The translations under genes and the position numbers were made by a program. Below are positions 16,388 through 24,808 of a stretch of 64,000 nt of DNA, piece by piece. Source of the DNA: Rhodobacterales bacterium 32-67-9 (GTDB lineage: Bacteria > Pseudomonadota > Alphaproteobacteria > Rhodobacterales > Rhodobacteraceae); contig NCEA01000014.1 of assembly GCA_002280515.1 (NCBI GenBank), positions 1 through 64,000 on the forward strand, read 5' to 3'. The notes beneath the pieces were generated by a model, which did not search any database, had not been told where the DNA came from, and worked only from the letters and a program-made list of their open reading frames with translations. Positions within the stretch are counted from its first letter, which is position 1, and each line of letters opens with the position of its first letter.

Positions 16388-16905
16388 GCGTGGGTTTCCT
16401 GCGCCCCGAGGTCGCGGCCGGCCTGGTCCGCTGGCGCGAGGTGATCGCCTCGGTGGCGGCGCTGGCCATCGGGGGCTGGCTGGTCTGGCTCGGCGGGTGG
16501 TTGCTGATGCCGCTCGGCGCGGCGGTCGCCGTCCTCGCCGTCGCCTGGGGCCTGATCGCGCTCCGGCGACTGCGGTTCCTGCGCGGCGTCGCGGCGCCGG
16601 GGGTGGTCGAGGTTGACGAAGGCCAGATCGGCTATTTCGGCCCGACCTTCGGCGGCTTCGTGGCACTCTCCGATCTGGCGGAGGTCCGGCTCGCAGTCTT
16701 CTACGGCGCCCGGCACTGGCGGTTGAAGACGACGGCGGGAGAGGTGCTTCTGGTGCCGGTGGACGCCGCCGGGGCCGAGAAGCTCTATGACGCGTTCGCC
16801 GCCCTGCCGGGGATCGACATGGCCCGGCTCGCCGCCGCCATCGACCGGGGGGTGGAGACGCTGCCGCTCTGGCGCCGCGAGACTACAGCGCTGGCGCGCG
16901 ACTGA
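16384..16905 (+). CDS. Hypothetical two-helix membrane protein
   Basis: 173 residues. The GTG at 16384 overlaps the rsmE stop (GTGA), so it is likely coupled to rsmE. Two hydrophobic segments lie at about residues 19-37 and 37-56 (AALAIGGWLVWLGGWLL, then MPLGAAVAVLAVAWGLIAL). The rest is a soluble domain that looks like a beta-rich PH-like module (VVEVDEGQIGYFGP, LSDLAEVRL). No catalytic motif. It may be a conserved protein of this lineage. Confidence 0.75.
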   Translation: MSVGFLRPEVAAGLVRWREVIASVAALAIGGWLVWLGGWLLMPLGAAVAVLAVAWGLIALRRLRFLRGVAAPGVVEVDEGQIGYFGPTFGGFVALSDLAEVRLAVFYGARHWRLKTTAGEVLLVPVDAAGAEKLYDAFAALPGIDMARLAAAIDRGVETLPLWRRETTALARD

Positions 16906-17019
16906 CCGATCACGAAATGTCATGACGATGGGCCGTCATTCCCGGCGCCGCGGGCTTGACTTGCGCCGGCCGGCGTTTCAGGTCTAACCCTTCCAAGGCG
17001 GCACAGATCGAGGTCCTTC

Positions 17020-18390
17020 ATGTCCATTCCCCAGTCCGGCGGCGGCCCGATCGAGCGGTTCGAGCAGCTTGCCGAATACATGGAAAGCGGCTGCAAGCCG
17101 ACGAGCGACTGGCGCATCGGCACCGAGCACGAGAAGTTCGGCTACTGCAAGGACACGCTTCTGCCGCTGCCCTATGACGGGCCGCGCTCGATCCGGGCAA
17201 TGCTGGAGGGAATGCAGCAGCGCTTCGGCTGGGAGCCGGTTTATGAGCAGGGCCATATCATCGGCCTCACCCAGGACGGCGCCAATATCAGCCTAGAGCC
17301 GGGCGGCCAGCTTGAGCTGTCCGGCGCGCCGCTGGAGACGATTCACCAGACCTGCGACGAGGTGAACGAGCACCTGCGCGAAGTGCAGGAGGTCGCGGAC
17401 CGGATCGGCGCGCGGTTCATCGGGCTCGGCGCGGCGCCGATCTGGACGCATGAGCAGATGCCGCTGATGCCGAAGGGCCGCTACAAGCTGATGAACGACT
17501 ACATGGCCAAGGTCGGCACGCACGGCACCCAGATGATGCGCCGGACCTGCACGGTTCAAGTCAACCTCGACTTCGCGTCAGAGGCGGACATGGTCAAGAA
17601 GATGCGTGTCGCCTTGGCGTTGCAGCCGGTGGCAACGGCGTTGTTCGCCAATTCGCCCTTCTTCGAGGGCAAGCCGAACGGCATGAAAAGCTGGCGCAGC
17701 CGGATCTGGCGCGGGCTCGACGACAGCCGGACCGGGATGCTGCCCTTCGTCTTCGAGGACGGCATGGGGTTCCAGCGCTACGTCGACTACGTGCTCGATG
17801 TGCCGATGTATTTCGTCTACCGCGACGGCAAGTACATCGACGCGCTGGGCCAGAGCTTCCGCGACTTTCTCAAGGGCGAATTGCCGGCGCTGCCGGGCGA
17901 AAAGCCGACGCTGTCGGACTGGGCCGATCACATGACCACGGTTTTCCCCGAGGCGCGGGTGAAGAAATACATCGAGATGCGAGGCGCCGACGGCGGCCCG
18001 TGGCGGCGGCTCTGCGCGCTGCCGGCGTTCTGGGTCGGCCTGCTCTACGATCAGTCGGCGCTCGATGCCGCCTGGGATCTGGTGAAGGGCTGGGATGCCG
18101 AAACCCGCGAGGCGCTGCGCGTCGCCGCTTCGATCGACGCGCTTCAGGCCGAGACCCACGGCGTGAACATGCTGTCGCTTGCGCGCGAGACGGTGAAGAT
18201 CGCCAACGCCGGTCTCAAGGCCCGCGCGCGGCCCGGTGCCGGTGGCATGGTTCCGGACGAGACGCATTTCCTCAACGCGCTTCAGGACAGCGTCGAGAGC
18301 GGCATGACGCCGGCCGACGAGCTTCTGGCGAAGTATCGCGGCGAGTGGAACGGTGATCTGACCCGCATCTACGGCGAATACAGCTACTGA
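17020..18390 (+). CDS. gshA: Glutamate-cysteine ligase, proteobacterial/plant type
   Basis: 456 residues. RIGTEHEKFGY (about residues 32-42) contains the ATP/metal-binding glutamates; QDGANISLEPGGQLELSGAPL and GTHGTQMMRRTCTVQVNLDF are typical of this group, which is unrelated in length to the E. coli enzyme. It makes gamma-glutamylcysteine, the first step of glutathione synthesis. A TTGAC at 16956 may belong to its promoter. The end is four bases from the convergent DUF805 gene. Confidence 0.95.
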   Translation: MSIPQSGGGPIERFEQLAEYMESGCKPTSDWRIGTEHEKFGYCKDTLLPLPYDGPRSIRAMLEGMQQRFGWEPVYEQGHIIGLTQDGANISLEPGGQLELSGAPLETIHQTCDEVNEHLREVQEVADRIGARFIGLGAAPIWTHEQMPLMPKGRYKLMNDYMAKVGTHGTQMMRRTCTVQVNLDFASEADMVKKMRVALALQPVATALFANSPFFEGKPNGMKSWRSRIWRGLDDSRTGMLPFVFEDGMGFQRYVDYVLDVPMYFVYRDGKYIDALGQSFRDFLKGELPALPGEKPTLSDWADHMTTVFPEARVKKYIEMRGADGGPWRRLCALPAFWVGLLYDQSALDAAWDLVKGWDAETREALRVAASIDALQAETHGVNMLSLARETVKIANAGLKARARPGAGGMVPDETHFLNALQDSVESGMTPADELLAKYRGEWNGDLTRIYGEYSY

Positions 18391-18393
18391 CCG

Positions 18394-18816
18394 TCAGCGC
18401 CGGGGAACCCGCGGGACCGTGGTCGCGGTGAAGTCCTCGCCGGCGATCGGGTCCGGCCCGTAGTCGTTCGGCCCTTCGTCACTGGCGGTCGCGTACCACC
18501 AGATCAGGACGACGAAACCGACCAGCGGGATCAGGATCAGCAGGATCCACCAGCCGGATTTCCCGGTGTCGTGCAGCCGTCGCGCCGTGACCGCCAGCGA
18601 CGGCAGCAGGACGGCAAGCGAGAAGAGCCCCGACAGCGGTTGGCCACCGCCCATCATGCCGTGGCCGAGGCCGAAGAAGATCAGGTCGACGAAGCTCAAG
18701 GCGAAACTGGCGGCGAAGTTGAACAGCACGAACCACCAGAATTCGGCGCGGCGGGCACGCCCGCTGAAGGTGGCGTAATTCGAGAAACACCTGCGAACGG
18801 CGGTTGCGAAATTCAT
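18394..18816 (-). CDS. DUF805-family membrane protein
   Basis: 140 residues from the ATG at 18816, which gives the family start MNFATAVRRCFSNYATFSGRARRAEFWWF; an in-frame ATG eight codons further upstream is possible. Several membrane helices, with the conserved TARRLHDTGKSGWW motif, identify DUF805 (inner membrane, role unknown). The C-terminal tail is Thr/Pro/Arg-rich. It lies 20 bases downstream of the broken plsY on the same strand. Confidence 0.85.
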   Translation of the reverse strand: MNFATAVRRCFSNYATFSGRARRAEFWWFVLFNFAASFALSFVDLIFFGLGHGMMGGGQPLSGLFSLAVLLPSLAVTARRLHDTGKSGWWILLILIPLVGFVVLIWWYATASDEGPNDYGPDPIAGEDFTATTVPRVPRR

Positions 18817-18836
18817 GGCCGGCGCCTCGCGATTGG

Positions 18837-19435
18837 TCATTTCCTGCCGCCGATCTTCGGTTCCGTCCCGGCCTTGATCCGCTCGATGTTCGGCAGGTGC
18901 CGCCAGAAGACCAGCGTGGCAAGGGTCACGATCAGGATCACCATGTCGCCGTGACCAAGAAAACCGGCCCAGATCGCCGCGAGTGCCGCCGAGACCAGCG
19001 CCGAAAGCGACGAGATACGACTGATGAGCGCGGTGACGAGCCAGGTCGCGCAGGCCGCAAGCCCGACCGGGAAGGAAAGCGCAAGGAGCGTGCCGAGGAA
19101 GGTCGCGACGCCCTTGCCACCCCTGAACCCGAGCCAGACGGGGAAGAGGTGGCCGAGAAACGCGCTCAGCCCGGCAAGTTGCGCCGCGTCCTCGCCCGCC
19201 AGCGCCCGGGCGATCAGCACCGCCGCCGCCCCCTTGCCGCCGTCAAGAACCAGCGTCGCGAAGGCCGCCGCCTTGTTCCCACGTTCGTCGCCCCGATATT
19301 GCCCGAGCCGATCTGCCTGAGGTCGCCAAGACCCATGAGTTTTGTGATCACGACGCCGAAGGGAATCGATCCGAGCAGGTAGCCCAGGACCGCCGTCAGG
19401 ATCAGGACCGTGGCCCCGCTTGCAAGCTCCGGCAT
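18837..19435 (-). pseudogene. plsY: Acyl-phosphate glycerol-3-phosphate acyltransferase, frameshifted
   Basis: The first frame starts at 19435 and reads [25 protein letters not shown] and the PlsY motif [11 protein letters not shown], then becomes nonsense. In another frame the protein continues [19 protein letters not shown]..., [23 protein letters not shown] and HLPNIERIKAGTEPK to the stop at 18837. Between NV and NK the usual Leu-Arg-Thr-Gly is missing, so about ten bases seem deleted near 19279-19281. PlsY makes lysophosphatidic acid and is normally essential where PlsB is absent. This is either a recent knockout, an error in the sequence, or the cell has another acyltransferase. It sits just downstream of the pyrC-like gene. 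Confidence 0.85.
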
Positions 19436-20728
19436 CTACGCCTCCGCGCTGAAAACTTGGGTTCCGCCCACGAAGGTCGCGAGCACCCTGCCCTCCATCC
19501 GCTGCCCGTCGAAGGGCGTGTTCTTCGACTTCGAGTGCAGTTTGAAGCGGTCGAGAACGAAGGGCGCATGGGGATCGAAAAGCACGAGGTCGGCCGGGGC
19601 GCCCACTGCCATCCGCCCCTGCGGCAGGCCGAGCCGATTGGCGGGGTTGAGCGCCATGGCGCGGAAAAGCTGCGGCAGGGTCAGCTGGCCCGCGTGGTAG
19701 AGCCGCATCGCGGCGGGCAGGAAGGTCTCCAGCGCCACCGCGCCCGAGGCCGCATCCTCGAACGGCAGGCGCTTCGATTCCTCGTCCTGCGGCGTGTGCA
19801 TGGAGGAGATGATGTCGATGACGCCGGAGGCCACCGCCTCGACCACCGCGACCCGGTCATCCTCGCTGCGTAGCGGTGGCTTTACCTTGAAGAAGGTGCG
19901 GTAGTCGCCGACGTCGAATTCGTTGAGCGTGAGGTGGTGGATCGAGGTGCCGGCCGTCACGTCGAAGCCGTTGCGCTTGGCGCGTTCAAGGGGCGGCAGG
20001 GCGCGGGCGGTGGTGATCTGGTCGAAGTGGTACTTCGCCCCGGTCATCTCGACCATTCCCATGTCGCGGTCGAAGCCGATGCGCTCGGCCATTGGCGACA
20101 CCCCCGGCAGGCCGCGCAGCGAGGCGAACTTGCCGGAGGTCGTGGCGGCGCCGGCCGAGAGGACCGGCTCCTGCGGGTGGCCCATGACGAGCGCGCCGAG
20201 AGATTTCGCGTAGGTGAGCGCGCGGGCCAGTACCTTGGTGTCGGTGACGACATGGTCGCAGTCGGTGAAGGCGATGGCGCCGGCGTCGAGCAAAAAACCG
20301 ATCTCGGTCATCTCGCGCCCCTCGCGGCCCTTGGTCAGCGCCGCCATGTGGCGGATGCGGACCGGCGAGGCTTCGGCGGCGCGGCGGGTGACGAATTCGA
20401 GCGTCTCGGGCGTGTCGATGGCAGGGTTGGTATCGGGCCGGGCGATGATCGTCGTGACGCCGCCGGCGGCAGCGGCAAGCCCGGCGGAGCGGAACGACTC
20501 CTTGTGCCGCTCGCCCGGCTCGCCGATCTTGACACCGAGATCGACGATGCCGGGGGCGAGGTATTTGCCTTGACAGTCGAGGACCTTCCCCGCGGGGAAG
20601 GTATCAGCCTTTTCAAGGGGTTGCGTTAAGACTTCGGTAATCTTTCCGTCGGTGATGACGAGCGCGCCGAGGGTCTCGGTCAAGGCCTCTGGGTCGATCA
20701 GGCGGGCGTTGGTGAGGAGGGTGGTCAT
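19436..20728 (-). CDS. Dihydroorotase-like protein, probably non-catalytic (PyrX type)
   Basis: 430 residues with the overall amidohydrolase architecture: LAPGIVDLGVKIGEPG near residues 58-73, GGVTTIIARPDTNP and the C-terminal LDRFKLHSKSKNTPFDG. The metal-binding His-x-His of active dihydroorotases (DxHVHLREPG) is replaced by DLGVKIGEPG, and the DHAPH motif by MHTPQDE. This matches the inactive pyrC-prime proteins that are structural partners of aspartate transcarbamoylase in Pseudomonas. It lies downstream of pyrB on the same strand. A separate active PyrC must exist elsewhere. Confidence 0.85.
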   Translation of the reverse strand: MTTLLTNARLIDPEALTETLGALVITDGKITEVLTQPLEKADTFPAGKVLDCQGKYLAPGIVDLGVKIGEPGERHKESFRSAGLAAAAGGVTTIIARPDTNPAIDTPETLEFVTRRAAEASPVRIRHMAALTKGREGREMTEIGFLLDAGAIAFTDCDHVVTDTKVLARALTYAKSLGALVMGHPQEPVLSAGAATTSGKFASLRGLPGVSPMAERIGFDRDMGMVEMTGAKYHFDQITTARALPPLERAKRNGFDVTAGTSIHHLTLNEFDVGDYRTFFKVKPPLRSEDDRVAVVEAVASGVIDIISSMHTPQDEESKRLPFEDAASGAVALETFLPAAMRLYHAGQLTLPQLFRAMALNPANRLGLPQGRMAVGAPADLVLFDPHAPFVLDRFKLHSKSKNTPFDGQRMEGRVLATFVGGTQVFSAEA

Positions 20729-20750
20729 CTCGCGTGCTCTCCCGCCCTGC

Positions 20751-20798
20751 CCGGTCCGCTTGCGGACCGGACCGCGTCCGCCCGCCCCCAGGCGGGCG
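20751..20798. repeat. Two GC-rich inverted repeats between pyrB and pyrC-like gene
   Basis: CCGGTCCGC/GCGGACCGG (20751-20770) is a perfect dyad, and CGCCCGCC/GGCGGGCG (20779-20798) is a second one with a four-base loop. They lie in the 124-base spacer of an operon. No T run follows. They may be RNA-processing or REP-like elements. Confidence 0.5.
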
Positions 20799-20852
20799 CG
20801 GTTCCCGCCCCCGCCTCGGTCGGTCGCGGTCCTTTGTCGTGACGCGGCCCGC

Positions 20853-21815
20853 TCACACCATCACCCCGACCGCCTGCCGGCCCCGCTCGGCGCGCAGGTT
20901 CCGCGCCAAGAGGTCCATGCAGGCCATGCGGACGGCCACTCCCATCTCCACCTGGTCCTGGATGACGGAACGGTTGATGTCGTCGGCAAGTTCGCCGTCG
21001 ATCTCCACGCCCCGGTTCATCGGGCCGGGGTGCATGACGATGGCATCCTCCTTCGCGAAGCCCAGCTTTTCGGCGTCGAGCCCGTAGCGGTGGTAATACT
21101 CGCGCTCGGATGGGATGAAGCCGCCGTCCATGCGTTCCTTCTGCAAGCGCAGCATCATCACAACGTCGCAGCCCTTCAGCCCCTCGCGCATGTCCTCGTA
21201 GACCTCGCAGCCAAGCTCCGCGACGCCCGAGGGCATCAGCGTCGGCGGCGCGATCAGGCGGATGCGGTTTTCCATCTTGCCCAGAAGGATCAGGTTCGAC
21301 CGGGCCACGCGGGAATGCGCGATGTCGCCGCAGATCGCGACCGTCAGGCGCTGGATGCGGCCCTTGGCGCGGCGGATGGTGAGGGCATCGAGCAGGGCCT
21401 GCGTCGGGTGTTCGTGCCGCCCGTCGCCGGCGTTCAGGACGGCGCAGTTGACCTTCTGGGCCAGAAGATCGACAGCACCGGAAGCCGGGTGGCGCACGAC
21501 CAAGAGGTCGGGGTGCATCGCGTTCAGCGTCAGCGCGGTGTCGATCAGCGTCTCGCCCTTTTTCACTGACGAGTGCTGCATCGCCATGTTCATCACGTCG
21601 GCGCCAAGCCGCTTGCCAGCGAGTTCGAACGAGGCCTGCGTGCGGGTCGAGGCCTCGAAGAACATGTTGATCTGGGTCATGCCCTCGAGCGCGTCGGAAT
21701 GCTTCACGGTGCGCTGGTTCAACTCGACGTATTTCTCGGACAGGTCGAGGACGCTGCGAATCTCTTCCGGGGCCAGATGTTCGATCCCCAGAAGGTGACG
21801 CGCGCGGAATGTCAT
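20853..21815 (-). CDS. pyrB: Aspartate carbamoyltransferase catalytic subunit
   Basis: 320 residues. The carbamoyl-phosphate motif STRTQASFE (STRT at residues 56-59) and HPTQALLD are intact, as are [12 protein letters not shown] and [13 protein letters not shown]. It catalyses the first committed step of pyrimidine synthesis. Its length fits the class that works with a dihydroorotase-like partner, here encoded downstream. Confidence 0.95.
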   Translation of the reverse strand: MTFRARHLLGIEHLAPEEIRSVLDLSEKYVELNQRTVKHSDALEGMTQINMFFEASTRTQASFELAGKRLGADVMNMAMQHSSVKKGETLIDTALTLNAMHPDLLVVRHPASGAVDLLAQKVNCAVLNAGDGRHEHPTQALLDALTIRRAKGRIQRLTVAICGDIAHSRVARSNLILLGKMENRIRLIAPPTLMPSGVAELGCEVYEDMREGLKGCDVVMMLRLQKERMDGGFIPSEREYYHRYGLDAEKLGFAKEDAIVMHPGPMNRGVEIDGELADDINRSVIQDQVEMGVAVRMACMDLLARNLRAERGRQAVGVMV

Positions 21816-21923
21816 TCAGGCCTCCGGTCCCCGTTTCGCACGCTTATGGCAAATGGACGCGGCGCGGGCAACGAAGAATGCGGGCGCTTGCCCCGGCGCG
21901 GGCGGGGGCCTAGCTTGGCGGGC

Positions 21924-22709
21924 ATGGACTCAGGCCTCGCACAGATGGATTTCCGCGCCGCCAAGGCCCTTCTGGAATGGCAGATGGAGCTTGGCGCCGA
22001 CGAGCCCATGGGCGAGGTGCCGGTCAACCGCTACGAGGTGGCGGCGGAGGCGCCGAAACCGGCTGCCGGGGCGGTGGTGACGACCGTTGCCGAAGCGCCC
22101 GCCGACCCGGTCGAGGCGGCAAAGGCCGCCGCCGCGACGGCGACCGCGCTCGACACGCTCGCGGCCGTCCAGTCGGCCTACGAGTTCTGCGAGTTGAAGA
22201 AGGGCGCGCGCAACTTCGTCTTCGCCGACGGCAACCCGCAAGCGCGGGTGTTGATCCTCGGCGAGGCACCGGGGCGCGACGAGGATCTGGAGGGGCGGCC
22301 CTTCGTCGGCCGGGCGGGGCAGCTTCTCGAACGGATGTTCGCGGCCATCGGCCTCGCGCGGACGGCGCATCACGCCGATGAGGCGCTCTACATCACCAAC
22401 GTGATGCCCTGGCGCCCGCCGCAGAACCGCGACCCGGAGCCGGACGAGATCGCGATGATGCTGCCCTTCGTGGCGCGGCATGTGGAGCTGGTGAACCCCG
22501 ATGTCGTCGTATTGATGGGCAACACGCCCTGCGCCGCGGCGCTGGGCAAGCGCGGCATCCTCAGGCTGCGCGGCAACTGGACCGAGGCGTTCGGGCGTCC
22601 GGCCATGCCGATGACGCATCCGGCCTACCTTCTGCGCAACCCGGCCGCGAAGCGCGAGGCCTGGGCGGATCTGCTGGAGATCAAGGCGAGGTTGAAGGGC
22701 CGGACATGA
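21924..22709 (+). CDS. Uracil-DNA glycosylase, family 4-like
   Basis: 261 residues from the ATG at 21924. A variable, Ala-rich N-terminus is followed by VLILGEAPGRDEDLEG and RPFVGRAGQLLERM, then YITNVMPWRPPQNRDP and the late MTHPAYLLRN. These are the catalytic and uracil-binding motifs of the family 4/5 superfamily. Classic family 4 enzymes hold a 4Fe-4S cluster by four cysteines; here three of the four positions are Tyr/Ala-, Trp- and Met-like, leaving only the Cys in EFCELKKGA. The enzyme removes uracil from DNA. Its stop overlaps the moaB start (ATGA). Confidence 0.85.
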   Translation: MDSGLAQMDFRAAKALLEWQMELGADEPMGEVPVNRYEVAAEAPKPAAGAVVTTVAEAPADPVEAAKAAAATATALDTLAAVQSAYEFCELKKGARNFVFADGNPQARVLILGEAPGRDEDLEGRPFVGRAGQLLERMFAAIGLARTAHHADEALYITNVMPWRPPQNRDPEPDEIAMMLPFVARHVELVNPDVVVLMGNTPCAAALGKRGILRLRGNWTEAFGRPAMPMTHPAYLLRNPAAKREAWADLLEIKARLKGRT

Positions 22710-23248
22710 GCCGTATTGACGAGAGCAAGGAGTTCATCCCTGTCCGCATCGCGGTTCTGACCGTGTCGGATACCCGGTCGCTGGCGGAAGACCGCTCCGG
22801 CGACACGCTGGTGGCGCGGCTGACCGACGCGGGCCATATCCTTGCCGACCGCAGGATCGTTCAGGACGAGCGTGCCGATATCGCGGCGCAACTGCGGGCC
22901 TGGGTGGCCGATCCCGAGGTCGATGTCGTCCTCTCGACCGGCGGCACCGGGCTCACCGGGCGCGACGTGACGGTCGAGGCGCACCGCGATGTCTACGAGA
23001 AGGAGATCGAGGCCTTCGCCACTGTCTTCACCATCGTCTCGATGCAGAAGATCGGCACCTCGGCGGTGCAAAGCCGTGCCACGGGCGGTGTTGCAGGGGG
23101 AACCTACCTGTTCGCGCTGCCCGGCAGTCCCGGTGCCTGCAAGGACGCCTGGGACGAAATCCTGAAATGGCAGTTCGACTACCGCCACAGGCCCTGCAAT
23201 TTCGTCGAGATCATGCCCCGCCTTGATGAGCATCTGCGGCGGAAGTAA
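22706..23248 (+). CDS. moaB: Molybdenum cofactor biosynthesis protein B
   Basis: 180 residues. The MoaB/MogA fold is shown by VLTVSDTRSLAEDRSGD, VVLSTGGTGLTGRDVTVEA and LFALPGSPGACKDAWDEIL. Proteins of this family adenylate molybdopterin or take part in its maturation. It overlaps the glycosylase gene by four bases and is probably co-expressed. Confidence 0.93.
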   Translation: MSRIDESKEFIPVRIAVLTVSDTRSLAEDRSGDTLVARLTDAGHILADRRIVQDERADIAAQLRAWVADPEVDVVLSTGGTGLTGRDVTVEAHRDVYEKEIEAFATVFTIVSMQKIGTSAVQSRATGGVAGGTYLFALPGSPGACKDAWDEILKWQFDYRHRPCNFVEIMPRLDEHLRRK

Positions 23249-23335
23249 CGCCCTCGTGCGGTGCTGTGGATTGCGCTTGGCGGTTTGAGCGGCGAGGTCT
23301 AAAATCCCACCCGAGCCTCTAAATGATCGGATTAC

Positions 23336-24805
23336 ATGCGTTTTCTTTCCCACAGCCTCCTCGGCCTCTTTCTGCTGGCGCTGACGCTGGCGCTTCTGGC
23401 TGTGGCGGGGGTGACGCTGAAGCAGGCGTTCGATATCCGCAACGCCGATAGCGGGCCGTCGCGGCCGGCCGAGGAGCGCGCCTTCACCGCCCGGGTGGTG
23501 ACGCTGGCGCCCGACCGGATCGCGCCGGTCATGACCGCGTTCGGCGAGGTGCGGAGCCGCCGCCACCTGGAACTGCGCGCCGCCGCGGCCGGCCCGATCG
23601 TCGAGCTTGCGACCGAATTCGCCGACGGAACCTTCGTTACCGCGGGCCAGTTGCTGGTCCGGATCGACCCGGCCGACGCGCAATCCGCCCTCGACGCCGC
23701 CCGCACCGGGATGCGCGAGGCCGAGGCCGAGGCGCGCGATGCCGAACGGGCGCTCGGCCTTGCCAATGACGACCTTGCCGCCGCCGAGGTGCAGGAGACG
23801 CTGCGCGCCCAGGCGGTGGAACGGCAGAAGGGCATCGCCGGGCGCGGCCTTGGCACGGCGGCCGACCTTGAGGCGGCGGAACTCGCGATGTCGAACGCCA
23901 GCCAGGGCGTGGTCTCGCGCCGGCAGGCGCTGGCGCTGGCCGAGGCGCGGGCCGAAAAGGCGCTGACCGCGCTCGACCGGCAGCGGCTGACCGTCGCGGA
24001 TGCCGAGCGGCGGCTGGCCGAAACCGAGCTGCGGGCGGAATTTTCCGGTGCTTTGTCAGGGGTTACGGCAGTTGCCGGCGGGCTTGTCGGCAAGACCGAG
24101 AAGCTGGGCGAACTGATCGACACCGAAGCGCTCGAAGTCGCGTTCCGCGTCTCGACGGCGCAATATGCGCGGCTGATCGACCGCGAGGGGCGGCTGAAAC
24201 CATTGCCGGTCACCGCCGCGCTCGACGTGCTCGGTGCCGAATTGACGGCGCGGGGCAGCCTTGCAAGGGTCGATGCGGCGGTGACCGAGGGGCTGAGCGG
24301 GAGGCTGATCTTCGCGACGCTCGACACCGCGCGCGGATTCCGGCCGGGTGACTTCGTGACCCTCGCCATCGCCGAGCCGCCGCTTGACGGGGTGGCGCTG
24401 ATCCCGGCGCAGGCGGTCGGGTCGGACGGAACCCTTCTGCTTCTCGGCTCCGGCGAGCGGTTGGAATCGGTGCCGGCCGAGGTGCTGCGGCGGCAGGGCG
24501 ACGACGTGATCGTGCGGGTCGGCGCGCTGGCCGGGCGCGAGGTCGTGGTCGAGCGTACATCGCTTCTCGGCGCAGGCATCCTTGTCCGGCCGGTGCGCGG
24601 CAACGGCGCGGCACTGGCGGGCGGCGCGGACGATCAGACCGCCCTCATCGACCTGACGCCGGAACGCCGCGCCGCGCTGATTGCCTTTGTCGAGGACAGC
24701 GGCGCGATGCCGGCCGAGGCGAAAAGCCGGGTTCTGGCGCAGTTGCGCGAAGGCCGGGTGCCGGCCGAGGTCGTCAACCGGATCGAAGCCCGGATGGGGG
24801 GTTAG
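23336..24805 (+). CDS. RND efflux periplasmic adaptor (HlyD/MFP family)
   Basis: 489 residues. An N-terminal signal or anchor (about residues 7-27) is followed by a lipoyl-like half (GEVRSRRHLELRAAAAGPIVEL), a long Ala/Glu/Arg-rich coiled-coil hairpin at about residues 110-230, and a barrel domain. It connects an inner-membrane pump to an outer-membrane channel. The pump gene starts three bases after its stop, but that gene is frameshifted. A long Ala-rich C-terminal tail is unusual. Confidence 0.88.
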   Translation: MRFLSHSLLGLFLLALTLALLAVAGVTLKQAFDIRNADSGPSRPAEERAFTARVVTLAPDRIAPVMTAFGEVRSRRHLELRAAAAGPIVELATEFADGTFVTAGQLLVRIDPADAQSALDAARTGMREAEAEARDAERALGLANDDLAAAEVQETLRAQAVERQKGIAGRGLGTAADLEAAELAMSNASQGVVSRRQALALAEARAEKALTALDRQRLTVADAERRLAETELRAEFSGALSGVTAVAGGLVGKTEKLGELIDTEALEVAFRVSTAQYARLIDREGRLKPLPVTAALDVLGAELTARGSLARVDAAVTEGLSGRLIFATLDTARGFRPGDFVTLAIAEPPLDGVALIPAQAVGSDGTLLLLGSGERLESVPAEVLRRQGDDVIVRVGALAGREVVVERTSLLGAGILVRPVRGNGAALAGGADDQTALIDLTPERRAALIAFVEDSGAMPAEAKSRVLAQLREGRVPAEVVNRIEARMGG

Positions 24806-24808
24806 GCA

